From contig CAJFQC010000014.1 of NCBI GenBank assembly GCA_904418845.1, positions 1 through 53,628 on the forward strand: 53,628 bases of DNA. The letters are read 5' to 3'. Below the pieces are notes generated by a model. The model was not told the DNA's origin. It was given only the letters and a program-made list of their open reading frames with translations, and made no database searches. Source of the stretch: an uncultured Ruminococcus sp. (lineage in GTDB: Bacteria; Bacillota; Clostridia; Lachnospirales; Lachnospiraceae). Positions within the stretch are counted from its first letter, which is position 1, and every line of letters starts with the position of its first letter. The position numbers were made by a program, and so were the translations under genes. Of this stretch, positions 8,355 through 17,010 are shown one piece after another.

Positions 8355-9704
8355 TTATATCTCGTCGTACTCGATTCCAAACACAGAACATACGGCACGC
8401 ATTTGATTGCTTCTCTTGCCGGTGCAGACAATAACATGATGTGAGTATATCTTTTCCATCAGGCGGTATCCATCGGCCACCTTGATCAGTCCGCCGTTTC
8501 TACAGTCTGATCCCGGATACTGCACATATTCTTCCAGAACAGCTTTCTCTACCATCAGGCTCTTAAAATCGGAGTGGAGTTTGCACATCGTGATATTGCC
8601 CTTCTCCACTTCTGCGTCGATAGCCGTGGAATGTTCGCCGAACAGCCATGCGAGAACAGACGGCTTCAATGTCCATTTTGTAGCATACTTCTGGGCAATG
8701 CTGCATCCCAGATATCCGCAGTGCACGAGGAGCGCGTGATTGTCCGGATCTTCCACATCCGGAAAGCTCTGGATCTTCTCGTGAGAAAGAGCCGGCATTC
8801 CAGAAAGGAACGGATATATGTTCGTCGTAAATATTGCAGAATCAATGACAGATCCCATGATGTACTGAGTCAGGAGCGCAGATGTGTCTCCCTCGCATCC
8901 CCACATAACGCCCCGGTCGCGGTACAGCAGATTCCAGGCAAGGCACGGAGTTACATTTGTGTCGTAAGCCTCATTGATACAGTTTACTCCACATGCCGCC
9001 ACGTTTCCTGTCTTATCCACCTCTTCCCGGAGAGACATGAACATTTTGATTGTCTCATACATCGCTTTATCGTTTACGCCCTCACTGTCAAAATCCCAGC
9101 GTTCCAGCTCCTTTTTGGCGTCTTCATCAGCGATGGATTTCGCGTAATCGCAAAGATCTTTGTACGGCTTGCGGACGATCTCTATGCCAAACTTCTCTTT
9201 GATGTCATTTGTACATTCGTCGTTCCACCAGTAAAAAATCTTAAACTGCTCCGGTATCAGCCCGTCCCCCGGCGTATCCTGGAATATGAGAAATTTCTGT
9301 CCCCGCATCACACGTTTTAATGCCAGTGCTTTCAGAATCGTCTTTCCAAGCTCAATGCTGTGTGGATTATAAACTTCGAATCCCTTTGACTTCAAATAGG
9401 TAACAGCTTCCCAGTCAAACATGAGCGACACGCCAAACACAGTAGTGATCACCAAGATTGGTTTTTGGATCGTCCTTTTAAAAAGTTCCAGGTTTGTGTA
9501 AGTGTCTACCCACATAACCGGAATAAGGACTGCGTCCACATCCTCCGGAATCTCATCCCCCAGCATTACCGGATCTTTCACTTCCATCTCTTCTGCGTAG
9601 ATTTCTTTTAATTTCCCAAGGATTTTATCGAATTCTTCCATATTCGTTCCTTCAAACCTCATAGGAACGACTCTGGCGATATTTTTCGCTATTGTGTTTT
9701 TCAT
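8355..9704 (-). CDS. L-fucose/L-arabinose isomerase-like protein
   Basis: This 449-residue protein belongs to the FucI/AraA superfamily, manganese-dependent ketol isomerases of sugars. The start was placed at 9704 (MKNTIAKNIARVV) because AAAGAGG fits it better than the ATG two codons upstream. Recognisable blocks are DAVLIPVMWVDTY near 58, CGVNCINEAYDTNVTPCLAWN near 240, and WGCEGDTSALLTQYIMG, where the E and D fit metal binding. The block SFPDVEDPDNHALLVHCGY near 316 and a C-terminal KLHSDFKSLMVEKA beta domain follow. It lies between the transporter permease and the VOC gene in one operon. The substrate is unknown, and the distant match means catalysis should not be assumed to be on fucose or arabinose. 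Confidence 0.8.
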   Translation of the reverse strand: MKNTIAKNIARVVPMRFEGTNMEEFDKILGKLKEIYAEEMEVKDPVMLGDEIPEDVDAVLIPVMWVDTYTNLELFKRTIQKPILVITTVFGVSLMFDWEAVTYLKSKGFEVYNPHSIELGKTILKALALKRVMRGQKFLIFQDTPGDGLIPEQFKIFYWWNDECTNDIKEKFGIEIVRKPYKDLCDYAKSIADEDAKKELERWDFDSEGVNDKAMYETIKMFMSLREEVDKTGNVAACGVNCINEAYDTNVTPCLAWNLLYRDRGVMWGCEGDTSALLTQYIMGSVIDSAIFTTNIYPFLSGMPALSHEKIQSFPDVEDPDNHALLVHCGYLGCSIAQKYATKWTLKPSVLAWLFGEHSTAIDAEVEKGNITMCKLHSDFKSLMVEKAVLEEYVQYPGSDCRNGGLIKVADGYRLMEKIYSHHVIVCTGKRSNQMRAVCSVFGIEYDEI

Positions 9705-9752
9705 TCTCATACCTCTTTTCTTAAATCACTTGCCACTGTCTTCTTGTCTTTT

Positions 9753-10727
9753 TTATTTTCCTTTGCCGCGTTTTTTAAGTGTGTCGAGCAGGACAGCAAT
9801 CAGTATAACAGAACCTTTGACAATATCCTGGAAATAAAACGATATGTTCAACAGATTCAGAGCGTTATTGATGACTCCGATCGTCAGGGCGCCAAACAAC
9901 ACTCCTATGATGCTGCCCACGCCTCCTGAGAAGCTGGTTCCGCCAAGAACGGCTGCCGCCACCGCGTCCATCTCATAACCTTCGCCCGCCGTCGGCTGAC
10001 CTGAATACATGCGGGAGGCCAGAATAATTCCAACTATTGCGGACAGAGTGCCCGAATACACATAACAAAAGAACTTTGTCTTTACTACATTAATACCCGA
10101 ATATCTGGCAGCCTCACTGTTGCCTCCTACAGCCAGCACGTAATTTCCAAACTTAGTTTTATGCAGAAGCAAATAAGAAATCACCACAATAATGATTAGG
10201 ATAACAATTGGTATCGGCACCTCAAATAATCCGAATGACAGATATCCATTTCCAATCAGGTTGTATACTTCATTAGAAGAACGGATAGGTAAGCCTGCCG
10301 AATATACATAGGCAATACCTCTTCCAATTTGCATGGAGGCCAGAGTAACGATAAATGGAGGAATATTCAGCTTTGCCACGAAAAATCCATTGAAGATTCC
10401 GAATACCGGTCCGGTCAGAAGAGCAAGAAATACTGCAACCCATACATTCACGCCGTCGCTGATAAGCCCGCAGCTGATCACTCCCGATACCGCCAAAACC
10501 GAACCCACAGAAAGGTCAATTCCTCCCGAAATGAGGACAATAGTCATTCCAATCGTCAGTATGCCGTTTGTTGACATTTGCCGTATAATATTGACCATAT
10601 TGCTGCTCGTCAGAAAAGCCTCAGGTATGATGACTGCAACGATCACCGAAACAATGAGCAAGGCCATAATGCTGCTCAGCTTATTTGTAACAGAGGCCAC
10701 TATTTTTTTCGTGTTAGACAGATCCAT
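9753..10727 (-). CDS. Sugar ABC transporter permease (RbsC-like)
   Basis: This is an inner-membrane subunit of a carbohydrate importer of the ribose/xylose/galactoside class. It has 324 residues with about ten hydrophobic segments. The family hallmark GMTIVLISGGIDLSVGSVLAVSG lies near residue 60, and AVGGNSEAARYSGI, the coupling region that meets the ATPase, lies near 195. The start at 10727 (MDLSNTKK) has AGAGGAA upstream, and the gene overlaps the end of the ATPase gene by 14 bases. It works with the ATPase and binding protein upstream. Confidence 0.92.
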   Translation of the reverse strand: MDLSNTKKIVASVTNKLSSIMALLIVSVIVAVIIPEAFLTSSNMVNIIRQMSTNGILTIGMTIVLISGGIDLSVGSVLAVSGVISCGLISDGVNVWVAVFLALLTGPVFGIFNGFFVAKLNIPPFIVTLASMQIGRGIAYVYSAGLPIRSSNEVYNLIGNGYLSFGLFEVPIPIVILIIIVVISYLLLHKTKFGNYVLAVGGNSEAARYSGINVVKTKFFCYVYSGTLSAIVGIILASRMYSGQPTAGEGYEMDAVAAAVLGGTSFSGGVGSIIGVLFGALTIGVINNALNLLNISFYFQDIVKGSVILIAVLLDTLKKRGKGK

Positions 10728-12216
10728 TTTCTTCACTTCCTCTCATCGCGTATGCCATAATCTTTTCCTGTTTCAGTTCACTTCTGTCTAAAATCCCCGT
10801 AATTTTCCCTTCCCGCATAACAACTACCCTTGTGGATAGGTTGATAATCTCTGACATATCAGATGAGATGAGTATTACACTTACATCCTTCTTTGCCAGC
10901 CGGAAAATCAGGTCATAAATCTCCATCTTTGCTCCCACATCAATTCCCCGGGTCGGCTCGTCAAGTATGATGATATCGGGTGTATTTTCCAGCCATTTTG
11001 CCAGAACGATCTTCTGCTGGTTTCCTCCTGAGAGGGAAGAAACCAGAGTTGTGAAAGACGGCGTTTTGATCCTCAGGGAAGAAACTTCTTCTGACACGAT
11101 CGAATTGGCTTTCTTTTTGTTGACGATACAGCCTTTGATAAATTTGTCGAGAACAACTAAAAGCGTATTAAACTGGACTGTATTTCCCAGAACAAGCCCC
11201 TGACCCTTTCTGTCCTCCGGAACAAGCGCAATACCGTTTTTGATAGCGTCTTTGGGGCTGTTAATTTTCACTTCGCGCCCCTTGATCTTCACTGTGCCTG
11301 ATTGGATTGGATCAATCCCGAACAGCGCGCGGGCAAACTCTGTCCGTCCGGCCCCTACAAGTCCGGAAAAGCCGAGGATCTCTCCTTTTCTCAGCTGAAT
11401 GTTGATATCTGAGACGTATTTACTGGACAGATTTTCCACTTCAAGGACATTTTCTGAAAGACTTCCCTGATCATAATTGTAGATCTCCTCCAACTGACGG
11501 CCTACCATCATTGAGATCAGTTCGTTTCTGTCTGTCTCTTTTGTCTTAACTGTTCCGATATACTTTCCATCCCTTAAAATCGTAATATTGTCTGCTATCT
11601 CAAACAGCTCGTCCATTCTGTGGGAAATATAAATGATTCCTATCCCGTCATTTTTCAGCCTTTCGATAATCTTGAACAGCTTGCGGGTATCATTGTCCGT
11701 GATCGCCGCAGTCGGCTCATCCATAACAATGATTCTTGAGTTCATGCTAAGCGCCTTTGCAATCTCCACGATCTGCTGCTTCGCTATGCTCAGTTTTGAC
11801 ACAATATCATTGGCATTAATATCAAACTCCAGATATTCGAGCAGTTCTGCCACTTTTTTTACATTTTCTCTCTGGTTGATGAAAACTCTGCCGTTTTCCC
11901 TTCCCAGATAAATATTCTGTGCCACTGTCATCTCAGGCACCAGCGATATTTCCTGATGGATGATTCCTATCCCGCATTCCTGCGAGACAGCAACGCTGTT
12001 AATAGTCCTCTTTTCGCCGTCGATCTCGATCTCGCCCTGATCCGGGATATAGATTCCGCCAAGCACTTTAATCAGAGTAGACTTACCGGCGCCGTTCTCA
12101 CCTAAAAGAGCGTGTACCTCTCCCCTGTTTAAAGTGAGGCTGACATCATCAAGGGCCACCACACCTGGGAATTTCTTTGTGACGTTTTTCATTTTCAATA
12201 GAACTTGTTCACTCAT
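10714..12216 (-). CDS. Sugar ABC transporter ATP-binding protein (RbsA/MglA-like)
   Basis: This is a duplicated ATPase of 500 residues, the standard length for RbsA-type proteins. The first half carries Walker A GENGAGKST near residue 38, the signature-like KLSIAKQQIVEIAKA and Walker B RIIVMDEPTA. The second half carries the altered Walker A region GLVGAGRTE, a good signature LSGGNQQK and Walker B IIILDEPTRGIDVG. It powers import through the downstream permease. Its start has AGAAGGG upstream, and it lies 36 bases after the binding-protein gene. Confidence 0.95.
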   Translation of the reverse strand: MSEQVLLKMKNVTKKFPGVVALDDVSLTLNRGEVHALLGENGAGKSTLIKVLGGIYIPDQGEIEIDGEKRTINSVAVSQECGIGIIHQEISLVPEMTVAQNIYLGRENGRVFINQRENVKKVAELLEYLEFDINANDIVSKLSIAKQQIVEIAKALSMNSRIIVMDEPTAAITDNDTRKLFKIIERLKNDGIGIIYISHRMDELFEIADNITILRDGKYIGTVKTKETDRNELISMMVGRQLEEIYNYDQGSLSENVLEVENLSSKYVSDINIQLRKGEILGFSGLVGAGRTEFARALFGIDPIQSGTVKIKGREVKINSPKDAIKNGIALVPEDRKGQGLVLGNTVQFNTLLVVLDKFIKGCIVNKKKANSIVSEEVSSLRIKTPSFTTLVSSLSGGNQQKIVLAKWLENTPDIIILDEPTRGIDVGAKMEIYDLIFRLAKKDVSVILISSDMSEIINLSTRVVVMREGKITGILDRSELKQEKIMAYAMRGSEENGSV

Positions 12217-12252
12217 GATATCCCTTCTTCTTTCGGTTGTATATTTTCTTGA

Positions 12253-13239
12253 TTAGTATCCCGGATTTTCCTCACAGTTATCTGCGTTGATCCACAAAGA
12301 GGGAACCATGACTTCCTTTTCTGTGATCTCTTCGCCGTCAAGGATCTTGTATGCATTCTCAAGACATGTTTTTGCGACTTCAACCGGGAACTGTGCCGCA
12401 GTACCGATCATTTTGCCTTCTTTCACAGCGTTTACACCATCTGAGGAACCATCTACAGAAGCCACCTTCACATCTTCCAGCATTCCCGCTGATTCAAGAG
12501 ATGCCACTGCGCCCAGCGAGGACGGATCGTTAATGCAGAAAACTGCATCCAGGTCTGGATAGCTCTGGATCATATTGTCCATGATCGTAAGGGCCGTGTC
12601 AGTCGTTCCGTTTCCTTCCTGCTCGAATACGATCTCTGCAGTCGGGCATGTTGAGGCAAGTCCTTCTTTAAAATTGTCGGAACGTGCGCGGCAGTCCATA
12701 TTTACGGAAAGGCCAATAATTCCGACTTTCGCGTTTTCTTCAAGCTCTTTGCCAAGCGCTTCTCCGGCCAGTCTTCCCGCTTCAGCATTGTCCGCTGTCA
12801 CCTGGCACTGTACCAGATCTACATCTGTTACAGAAGTATCAATAGCCACGACCGGAATATCAGCTTTATTTGCAGCCTCCAGAGCAGGTCTTACACCGTC
12901 AGCGTCAAAAGCGCTGATAAAGAAAAGATCATAGCCTGCGGAGATCGCGTCCTCTACCTGAGAAATCTGCTTGGACTGATCACTCTGCGCGTCAAAGATA
13001 TCCAATGTTCCGCCGTCAGCTTCGATATCCGCTTCCAGCTGTCCCAGTTCACTCACCCAGTATGGATTTGTCATTGTAGGCACGAATGCGGCAAATTTCT
13101 TCGCGCCGTCGCTGCTGCCTTTGTCTGTGGTCTCTTCGGCTGTATCTTTTCCAGATGAGCGCCCGTCTGTTACACATCCTGTAAGCATTGTGCCCACCAT
13201 TACTGCTGCCAATAAAGTTACCAATACTTTCTTTTTCAT
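12253..13239 (-). CDS. Sugar-binding lipoprotein of the ABC importer (RbsB-like)
   Basis: This is a periplasmic-binding-protein type I receptor of 328 residues anchored as a lipoprotein. Residues 1-22 are a signal peptide ending in the lipobox LTGC (Cys22), followed by a Ser/Asp/Lys-rich linker. The mature domain shows PTMTNPYWVSELGQLE, then DAQSDQSKQISQVEDAI, AIDTSVTDVD and INDPSSLGA, typical of the ribose/galactose receptor fold. It is the first gene of the operon that runs through the ATPase, permease, isomerase-like and VOC genes. AAAGGAGGATG precedes the start. The ligand is not predictable from sequence alone. Confidence 0.94.
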   Translation of the reverse strand: MKKKVLVTLLAAVMVGTMLTGCVTDGRSSGKDTAEETTDKGSSDGAKKFAAFVPTMTNPYWVSELGQLEADIEADGGTLDIFDAQSDQSKQISQVEDAISAGYDLFFISAFDADGVRPALEAANKADIPVVAIDTSVTDVDLVQCQVTADNAEAGRLAGEALGKELEENAKVGIIGLSVNMDCRARSDNFKEGLASTCPTAEIVFEQEGNGTTDTALTIMDNMIQSYPDLDAVFCINDPSSLGAVASLESAGMLEDVKVASVDGSSDGVNAVKEGKMIGTAAQFPVEVAKTCLENAYKILDGEEITEKEVMVPSLWINADNCEENPGY

Positions 13240-13407
13240 TTGTTACATCCTCCTTTTTGTGTTTTCTCCAGTCAACCTTTAATATAACCAGATTATATCC
13301 CGTATCCTATTTTTCATGTTTCAAAAAATTGCTTTAAATTTTTGAGAAATTGCTGTTCTTTTTGTGCAAAAACACAAGAAAAAGGGGATTTCTGTAAATT
13401 TTTTCTA

Positions 13408-14148
13408 TCAAATCCCTCCTCTTATCACTATGATAATCAAACATAACACCACGCAGATGCACGCTCCGGCAAAAACACTTTTTCTCAGAACTTTTTCGTG
13501 TTTTCCTGATAATCCCTCCTCTTTTGGTACAGGAGGAAGATCTCGAACCACATGTCCCATACTCTCATATATTCTCCTTTGCTCACCTATACAGCGCCCG
13601 ATGACCCTTGACAGGCGAAACTCTTCAAAGAGTGTCAGACCGGGCTCCACCTCGGCATATGCCAAAAGGAATTGGGCCATCCGGCCATATGCAAATAAAT
13701 CCGCCTTATATTCCTTCTCACGCCCCATCTCACATACCGGTTTCACAAAATGCTCCCTCACTGCCCGTCGCTGCATCTGTTTCATCACAAATCTATTCTC
13801 CGGCGCTTCCAGATCTAACAAACGAAGCTCATTTTCCTCTGTGACAACGATACTGTACGGATTCAGATAGCGGTAATCCTTTCGCTCCTTCCTGCTCCTG
13901 TGATACTGATCCAAACTCACGCACAATTCGCGGAACCAGCAGAAAAGCATTGCTTTCTCTATCTGCGGATTTTTCTTAAGAAACTCAGCCATAATCGTTC
14001 CCCGGACACAGTCCATGCTCTGTCTGCAATGCGTTCCATATTCAATAAACCTCAGCACTTCATACATTTCTTCCATATGCAATTTTCTTTCGGCTGCATA
14101 TGATGGCGCCGCAGAAATCCCTCTTCTTCCACAGTGCCTGTAATACAC
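13408..14148 (-). CDS. Kinase-fold-like protein with C-terminal membrane anchor
   Basis: This is a protein of up to 246 residues with no clear functional name. The block RYLNPYSIVVTEENELRLLDL (about residues 92-112) reads like the catalytic loop and metal loop of a protein kinase lower lobe. However, the HRD triad is replaced by YRY and the DFG region by DLE. No glycine-rich loop is visible in the short N-terminal part. The last 20 or so residues (AGACICVVLCLIIIVIRGG) form a membrane helix, so the protein is a tail-anchored, probably catalytically dead, kinase-like protein (inference). The start is uncertain: GTG at 14148 follows AGGGAA, while the ATG at 14076 (MEEMYEVLRF) has no good site. 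Confidence 0.6.
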   Translation of the reverse strand: MYYRHCGRRGISAAPSYAAERKLHMEEMYEVLRFIEYGTHCRQSMDCVRGTIMAEFLKKNPQIEKAMLFCWFRELCVSLDQYHRSRKERKDYRYLNPYSIVVTEENELRLLDLEAPENRFVMKQMQRRAVREHFVKPVCEMGREKEYKADLFAYGRMAQFLLAYAEVEPGLTLFEEFRLSRVIGRCIGEQRRIYESMGHVVRDLPPVPKEEGLSGKHEKVLRKSVFAGACICVVLCLIIIVIRGGI

Positions 14149-14304
14149 CCATTTTCCCTAATGAAATCCATCAGAAACTGATGACAAGATCTCCCGGATC
14201 AGACTGATCCAAGTATAGATATCTTACATGAGCCGGAAAGAAAATGCAACCCTCGCATCTTCTCCCGGCCTATGATTTTTTATATTACTTTGTATTACTA
14301 TATC

Positions 14305-15402
14305 TTATAATGATTCCAGTCTGTCAAGCGCCGCCGCAATCACTTTATCCATATCATAATATTTATAATCGCCCAGCCTTCCGCCAAAGATCACATTCTC
14401 CTCTTCCCCCGCCAGTTCTTTATAAGCCGTGAACAGAGCGTTATTCTTCTCGTCATTGACCGGATAATACGGCTCCATGCCCACGCTCCACTCAGAAGAA
14501 TACTCCCTCGAAATGACAGTCTTTTCCTGCTGCCCGAACTCAAAATGCTTGTGTTCGATTACACGTGTATAGGGCACTTCCCTCTCGGTATAGTTGACCA
14601 CAGCGTTCCCCTGATAGTTGGCACAGTCCAGCATCTCTGTCTCGAACCGCACGGAACGGTACTCCAGCGCTCCAAGACGGTAGCCGAAGTACTCATCTAT
14701 CTGTCCTGTGAAAATGATCTTGTCCGCAATATCCGGATTCTCTTTTCTAAACTCGAAGAAATCCACTCCCGTCCGCACTTCCGCGCCTGAGAGCATCTTC
14801 TCGATGATCGGTGTATAACCGCCGATGGGGATTCCCTGATATCTGTCGTTGAAATAATTGTTATCATAAATAAAACGCACCGGAAGCCGTTTGATGATAA
14901 AGGACGGCAGTTCCGTACATTTTCTTCCCCACTGTTTCTCTGTGTAGCCCTTGACCAGCTTCTCATAAATATCCCGTCCCACAAGAGACAGCGCCTGTTC
15001 CTCCAGATTCTTCGGCTCTGCAACACCCGCTTCCTGCCGCTGCCTTTCAATGATCTCCTTTGCTTCTTCAGGCGTGCGGATTCCCCACATCTTGCTGAAT
15101 GTATTCATGTTAAAGGGCAGATTATAGAGTTCATCTTTATATACTGCAACCGGGGAATTGATGTAATTATTAAATTCAGCGAACTTATTGATATAATCCC
15201 AGACCCGTTTATCTGATGTATGGAAAATATGGGCGCCGTACTTGTGTACATGAATCCCCTCTATGTCCTCACAATAGATATTTCCGCCTATGTGATCCCT
15301 CCGGTCTATCACCAGACATTTTTTTCCCTGTTTTCCTAATTCACAGGCCATGACAGCACCATACAAGCCAGCGCCTACGATCAGATAATCATATTGTTTC
15401 AT
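14305..15402 (-). CDS. glf: UDP-galactopyranose mutase
   Basis: This flavoenzyme converts UDP-galactopyranose to UDP-galactofuranose, used in surface polysaccharides. It has 365 residues, normal length. The FAD-binding motif VGAGLYGAVMACELG starts near residue 7, followed by VIDRRDHIGGN. HKYGAHIFHTS near 53, WGIRTPEEA, GYTEKQWGRKCTELP and the C-terminal FGGRLGDYKYYDMD that closes over FAD are also present. The start at 15402 is preferred over the GTG three codons earlier because AAGAGG is then eight bases away. No other glycan genes flank it, so its polymer is made elsewhere. Confidence 0.96.
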   Translation of the reverse strand: MKQYDYLIVGAGLYGAVMACELGKQGKKCLVIDRRDHIGGNIYCEDIEGIHVHKYGAHIFHTSDKRVWDYINKFAEFNNYINSPVAVYKDELYNLPFNMNTFSKMWGIRTPEEAKEIIERQRQEAGVAEPKNLEEQALSLVGRDIYEKLVKGYTEKQWGRKCTELPSFIIKRLPVRFIYDNNYFNDRYQGIPIGGYTPIIEKMLSGAEVRTGVDFFEFRKENPDIADKIIFTGQIDEYFGYRLGALEYRSVRFETEMLDCANYQGNAVVNYTEREVPYTRVIEHKHFEFGQQEKTVISREYSSEWSVGMEPYYPVNDEKNNALFTAYKELAGEEENVIFGGRLGDYKYYDMDKVIAAALDRLESL

Positions 15403-15623
15403 GTTTTTCACCTCTTAATATTTATCGTTTTGCTTTTTATCTACTATACCCTACATTTTGTTGTTTGCCAACACAGATTTCCCCGCGCGAACTTTTTGTT
15501 TATATTACCCATAATCTTTATTTTTTCATTTACAAATTAGTAATTATGCACTAAACTATTATTATAACTGCTTCGGGAAAAGTTTCATCCGGAGTATATA
15601 TCGCAAAACGGAGGTACTTAATA

Positions 15624-16856
15624 ATGAAAGGAAATGTAATCGTCGGACAATCAGGCGGCCCGACTGCCGCCATCAACTCAAGCCTTGCAGGCGTATACCG
15701 CACAGCTAAAGACCGCGGAGCGGCTAAAGTATACGGAATGCTCCACGGCATTCAGGGATTGATGCAGGAGCGCTACATTGATCTGTCCGAGTATATTACA
15801 AATGAACTTGACGCTGAGCTTTTAAAGAGAACCCCGGCAGCCTTCCTCGGCTCCTGCCGGTATAAACTTCCTGAGATCCATCAGGATAAGGGTGTGTATG
15901 AGACGATTTTCTCCATCCTTGATAAACTGAACATTGAAGCGTTTATCTATATCGGAGGCAATGATTCCATGGACACAATCAAGAAGCTGTCTGATTACGC
16001 TATCGTCACAGGTCATCCCACACGTTTCATCGGCTGCCCGAAAACTATTGACAATGACCTTGCACTTACGGACCATACGCCCGGATACGGCAGCGCCGCA
16101 AAATATATCGGGACGTCCGTCAAAGAGATCATTCGTGACAGCTTTTGTCTGGAATATGATAAAGGTCTCGTCTCCATCGTGGAGATCATGGGCCGTAACG
16201 CCGGATGGCTTACAGGAGCCGCGGCTCTCGCAAGAGGCGAGGACTGCTCAGGTCCTGATCTGATCTATCTGCCCGAACTTCCCTTTAACATCGAGGCTTT
16301 CGGAACAAAAGTAAAGAAGCTGCTTGCCAAGAAACCTTCCGTAGTCGTAGCTGTATCCGAGGGCATCCGCCTCGAGGACGGCCGTTATGTATGCGAGCTC
16401 GGACAGAGTATCGACTTCGTGGACGCATTCGGACACAAACAGCTCTCTGGTACAGCAAACTATCTTGCAAGCTATATCGCAGGAGAGTTCGGGTGCAAGA
16501 CCCGCTCCATCGAGCTGAGTTCGCTCCAGCGCTCCGCTTCTCACTGTGCATCCCGTGTGGATATCCTTGAGGCATACCAGGTAGGAGGTGCTGCTGTCAA
16601 AGCGGCTGATGAAGGCGATTCCGGAAAAATGGTTGTCCTTCAGAGATTGTCCGACGATCCGTACCAGAGCGGAACAGAAGTAAAGGACGTGCACAAGATC
16701 GCGAATGACGAGAAGCTCGTTCCCCGTGAATGGGTAAATAAGGACGGCTCCTATGTGACGGATGAGTTCGTCAGCTATGTGCGCCCGCTCATCCAGGGCG
16801 ATGTATCCCCGGTAATGGTGGACGGCATCCCGCGCCATCTGTATCGTCACATCTAA
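15624..16856 (+). CDS. pfp: 6-phosphofructokinase, PPi-type
   Basis: This enzyme phosphorylates fructose 6-phosphate at the 1-position in glycolysis. It has 410 residues. The N-terminal block is VGQSGGPTAAINSS. The donor-site motif is GGNDSMDT near 110 with Asp where ATP enzymes have Gly, and PKTIDNDL near 138 has Lys where ATP enzymes have Gly. Those two residues are the accepted markers of pyrophosphate-dependent enzymes, so PPi is the likely donor. MGRNAGWLTG and the C-terminal sugar-binding region are intact. CGGAGG precedes the start, and its own terminator follows at 16898-16929. Confidence 0.93.
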   Translation: MKGNVIVGQSGGPTAAINSSLAGVYRTAKDRGAAKVYGMLHGIQGLMQERYIDLSEYITNELDAELLKRTPAAFLGSCRYKLPEIHQDKGVYETIFSILDKLNIEAFIYIGGNDSMDTIKKLSDYAIVTGHPTRFIGCPKTIDNDLALTDHTPGYGSAAKYIGTSVKEIIRDSFCLEYDKGLVSIVEIMGRNAGWLTGAAALARGEDCSGPDLIYLPELPFNIEAFGTKVKKLLAKKPSVVVAVSEGIRLEDGRYVCELGQSIDFVDAFGHKQLSGTANYLASYIAGEFGCKTRSIELSSLQRSASHCASRVDILEAYQVGGAAVKAADEGDSGKMVVLQRLSDDPYQSGTEVKDVHKIANDEKLVPREWVNKDGSYVTDEFVSYVRPLIQGDVSPVMVDGIPRHLYRHI

Positions 16857-16897
16857 GAACAGCCATCGGCTGAACATAATAAACAGAATTACTTACA

Positions 16898-16929
16898 GGG
16901 AGGGCTCCCGCCGGACGGAGGCCCCTCCC
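16898..16929 (+). terminator. Terminator of pfp
   Basis: GGGAGGG pairs with CCCTCCC, with further pairing of CTCC and GGAG inside, and is followed by TTTTATT. It separates pfp from pyrC, 41 bases after the pfp stop. Confidence 0.85.
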
Positions 16930-16947
16930 TTTTATTATACCTGTTCG

Positions 16948-16958
16948 TATGGTATAAT
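16948..16958 (+). promoter_or_regulatory. Extended -10 promoter of pyrC
   Basis: The bases read TATGGTATAAT, i.e. a TGnTATAAT extended -10 element with TATAAT at 16953-16958. There is no good -35 box at the expected distance. It lies between the pfp terminator and the pyrC start, about 52 bases upstream of the start codon. Confidence 0.55.
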
Positions 16959-17010
16959 AATTGCGCAAAGTACAAAGCACAAAACGAACTCTATTTTTCA
17001 GGAGGTATTT

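Noticed and set aside
13240-13407. Promoter boxes for the sugar operon (TATAAT on the minus strand at 13292-13297)
   Set aside because: The nearest -35-like TTGAAA is 21 bases away, too far for a confident call, and no regulator site was recognisable.
15412-15623. Possible regulatory RNA upstream of pfp
   Set aside because: AT-rich leader without a stable fold or a known riboswitch motif; only weak promoter-like boxes.
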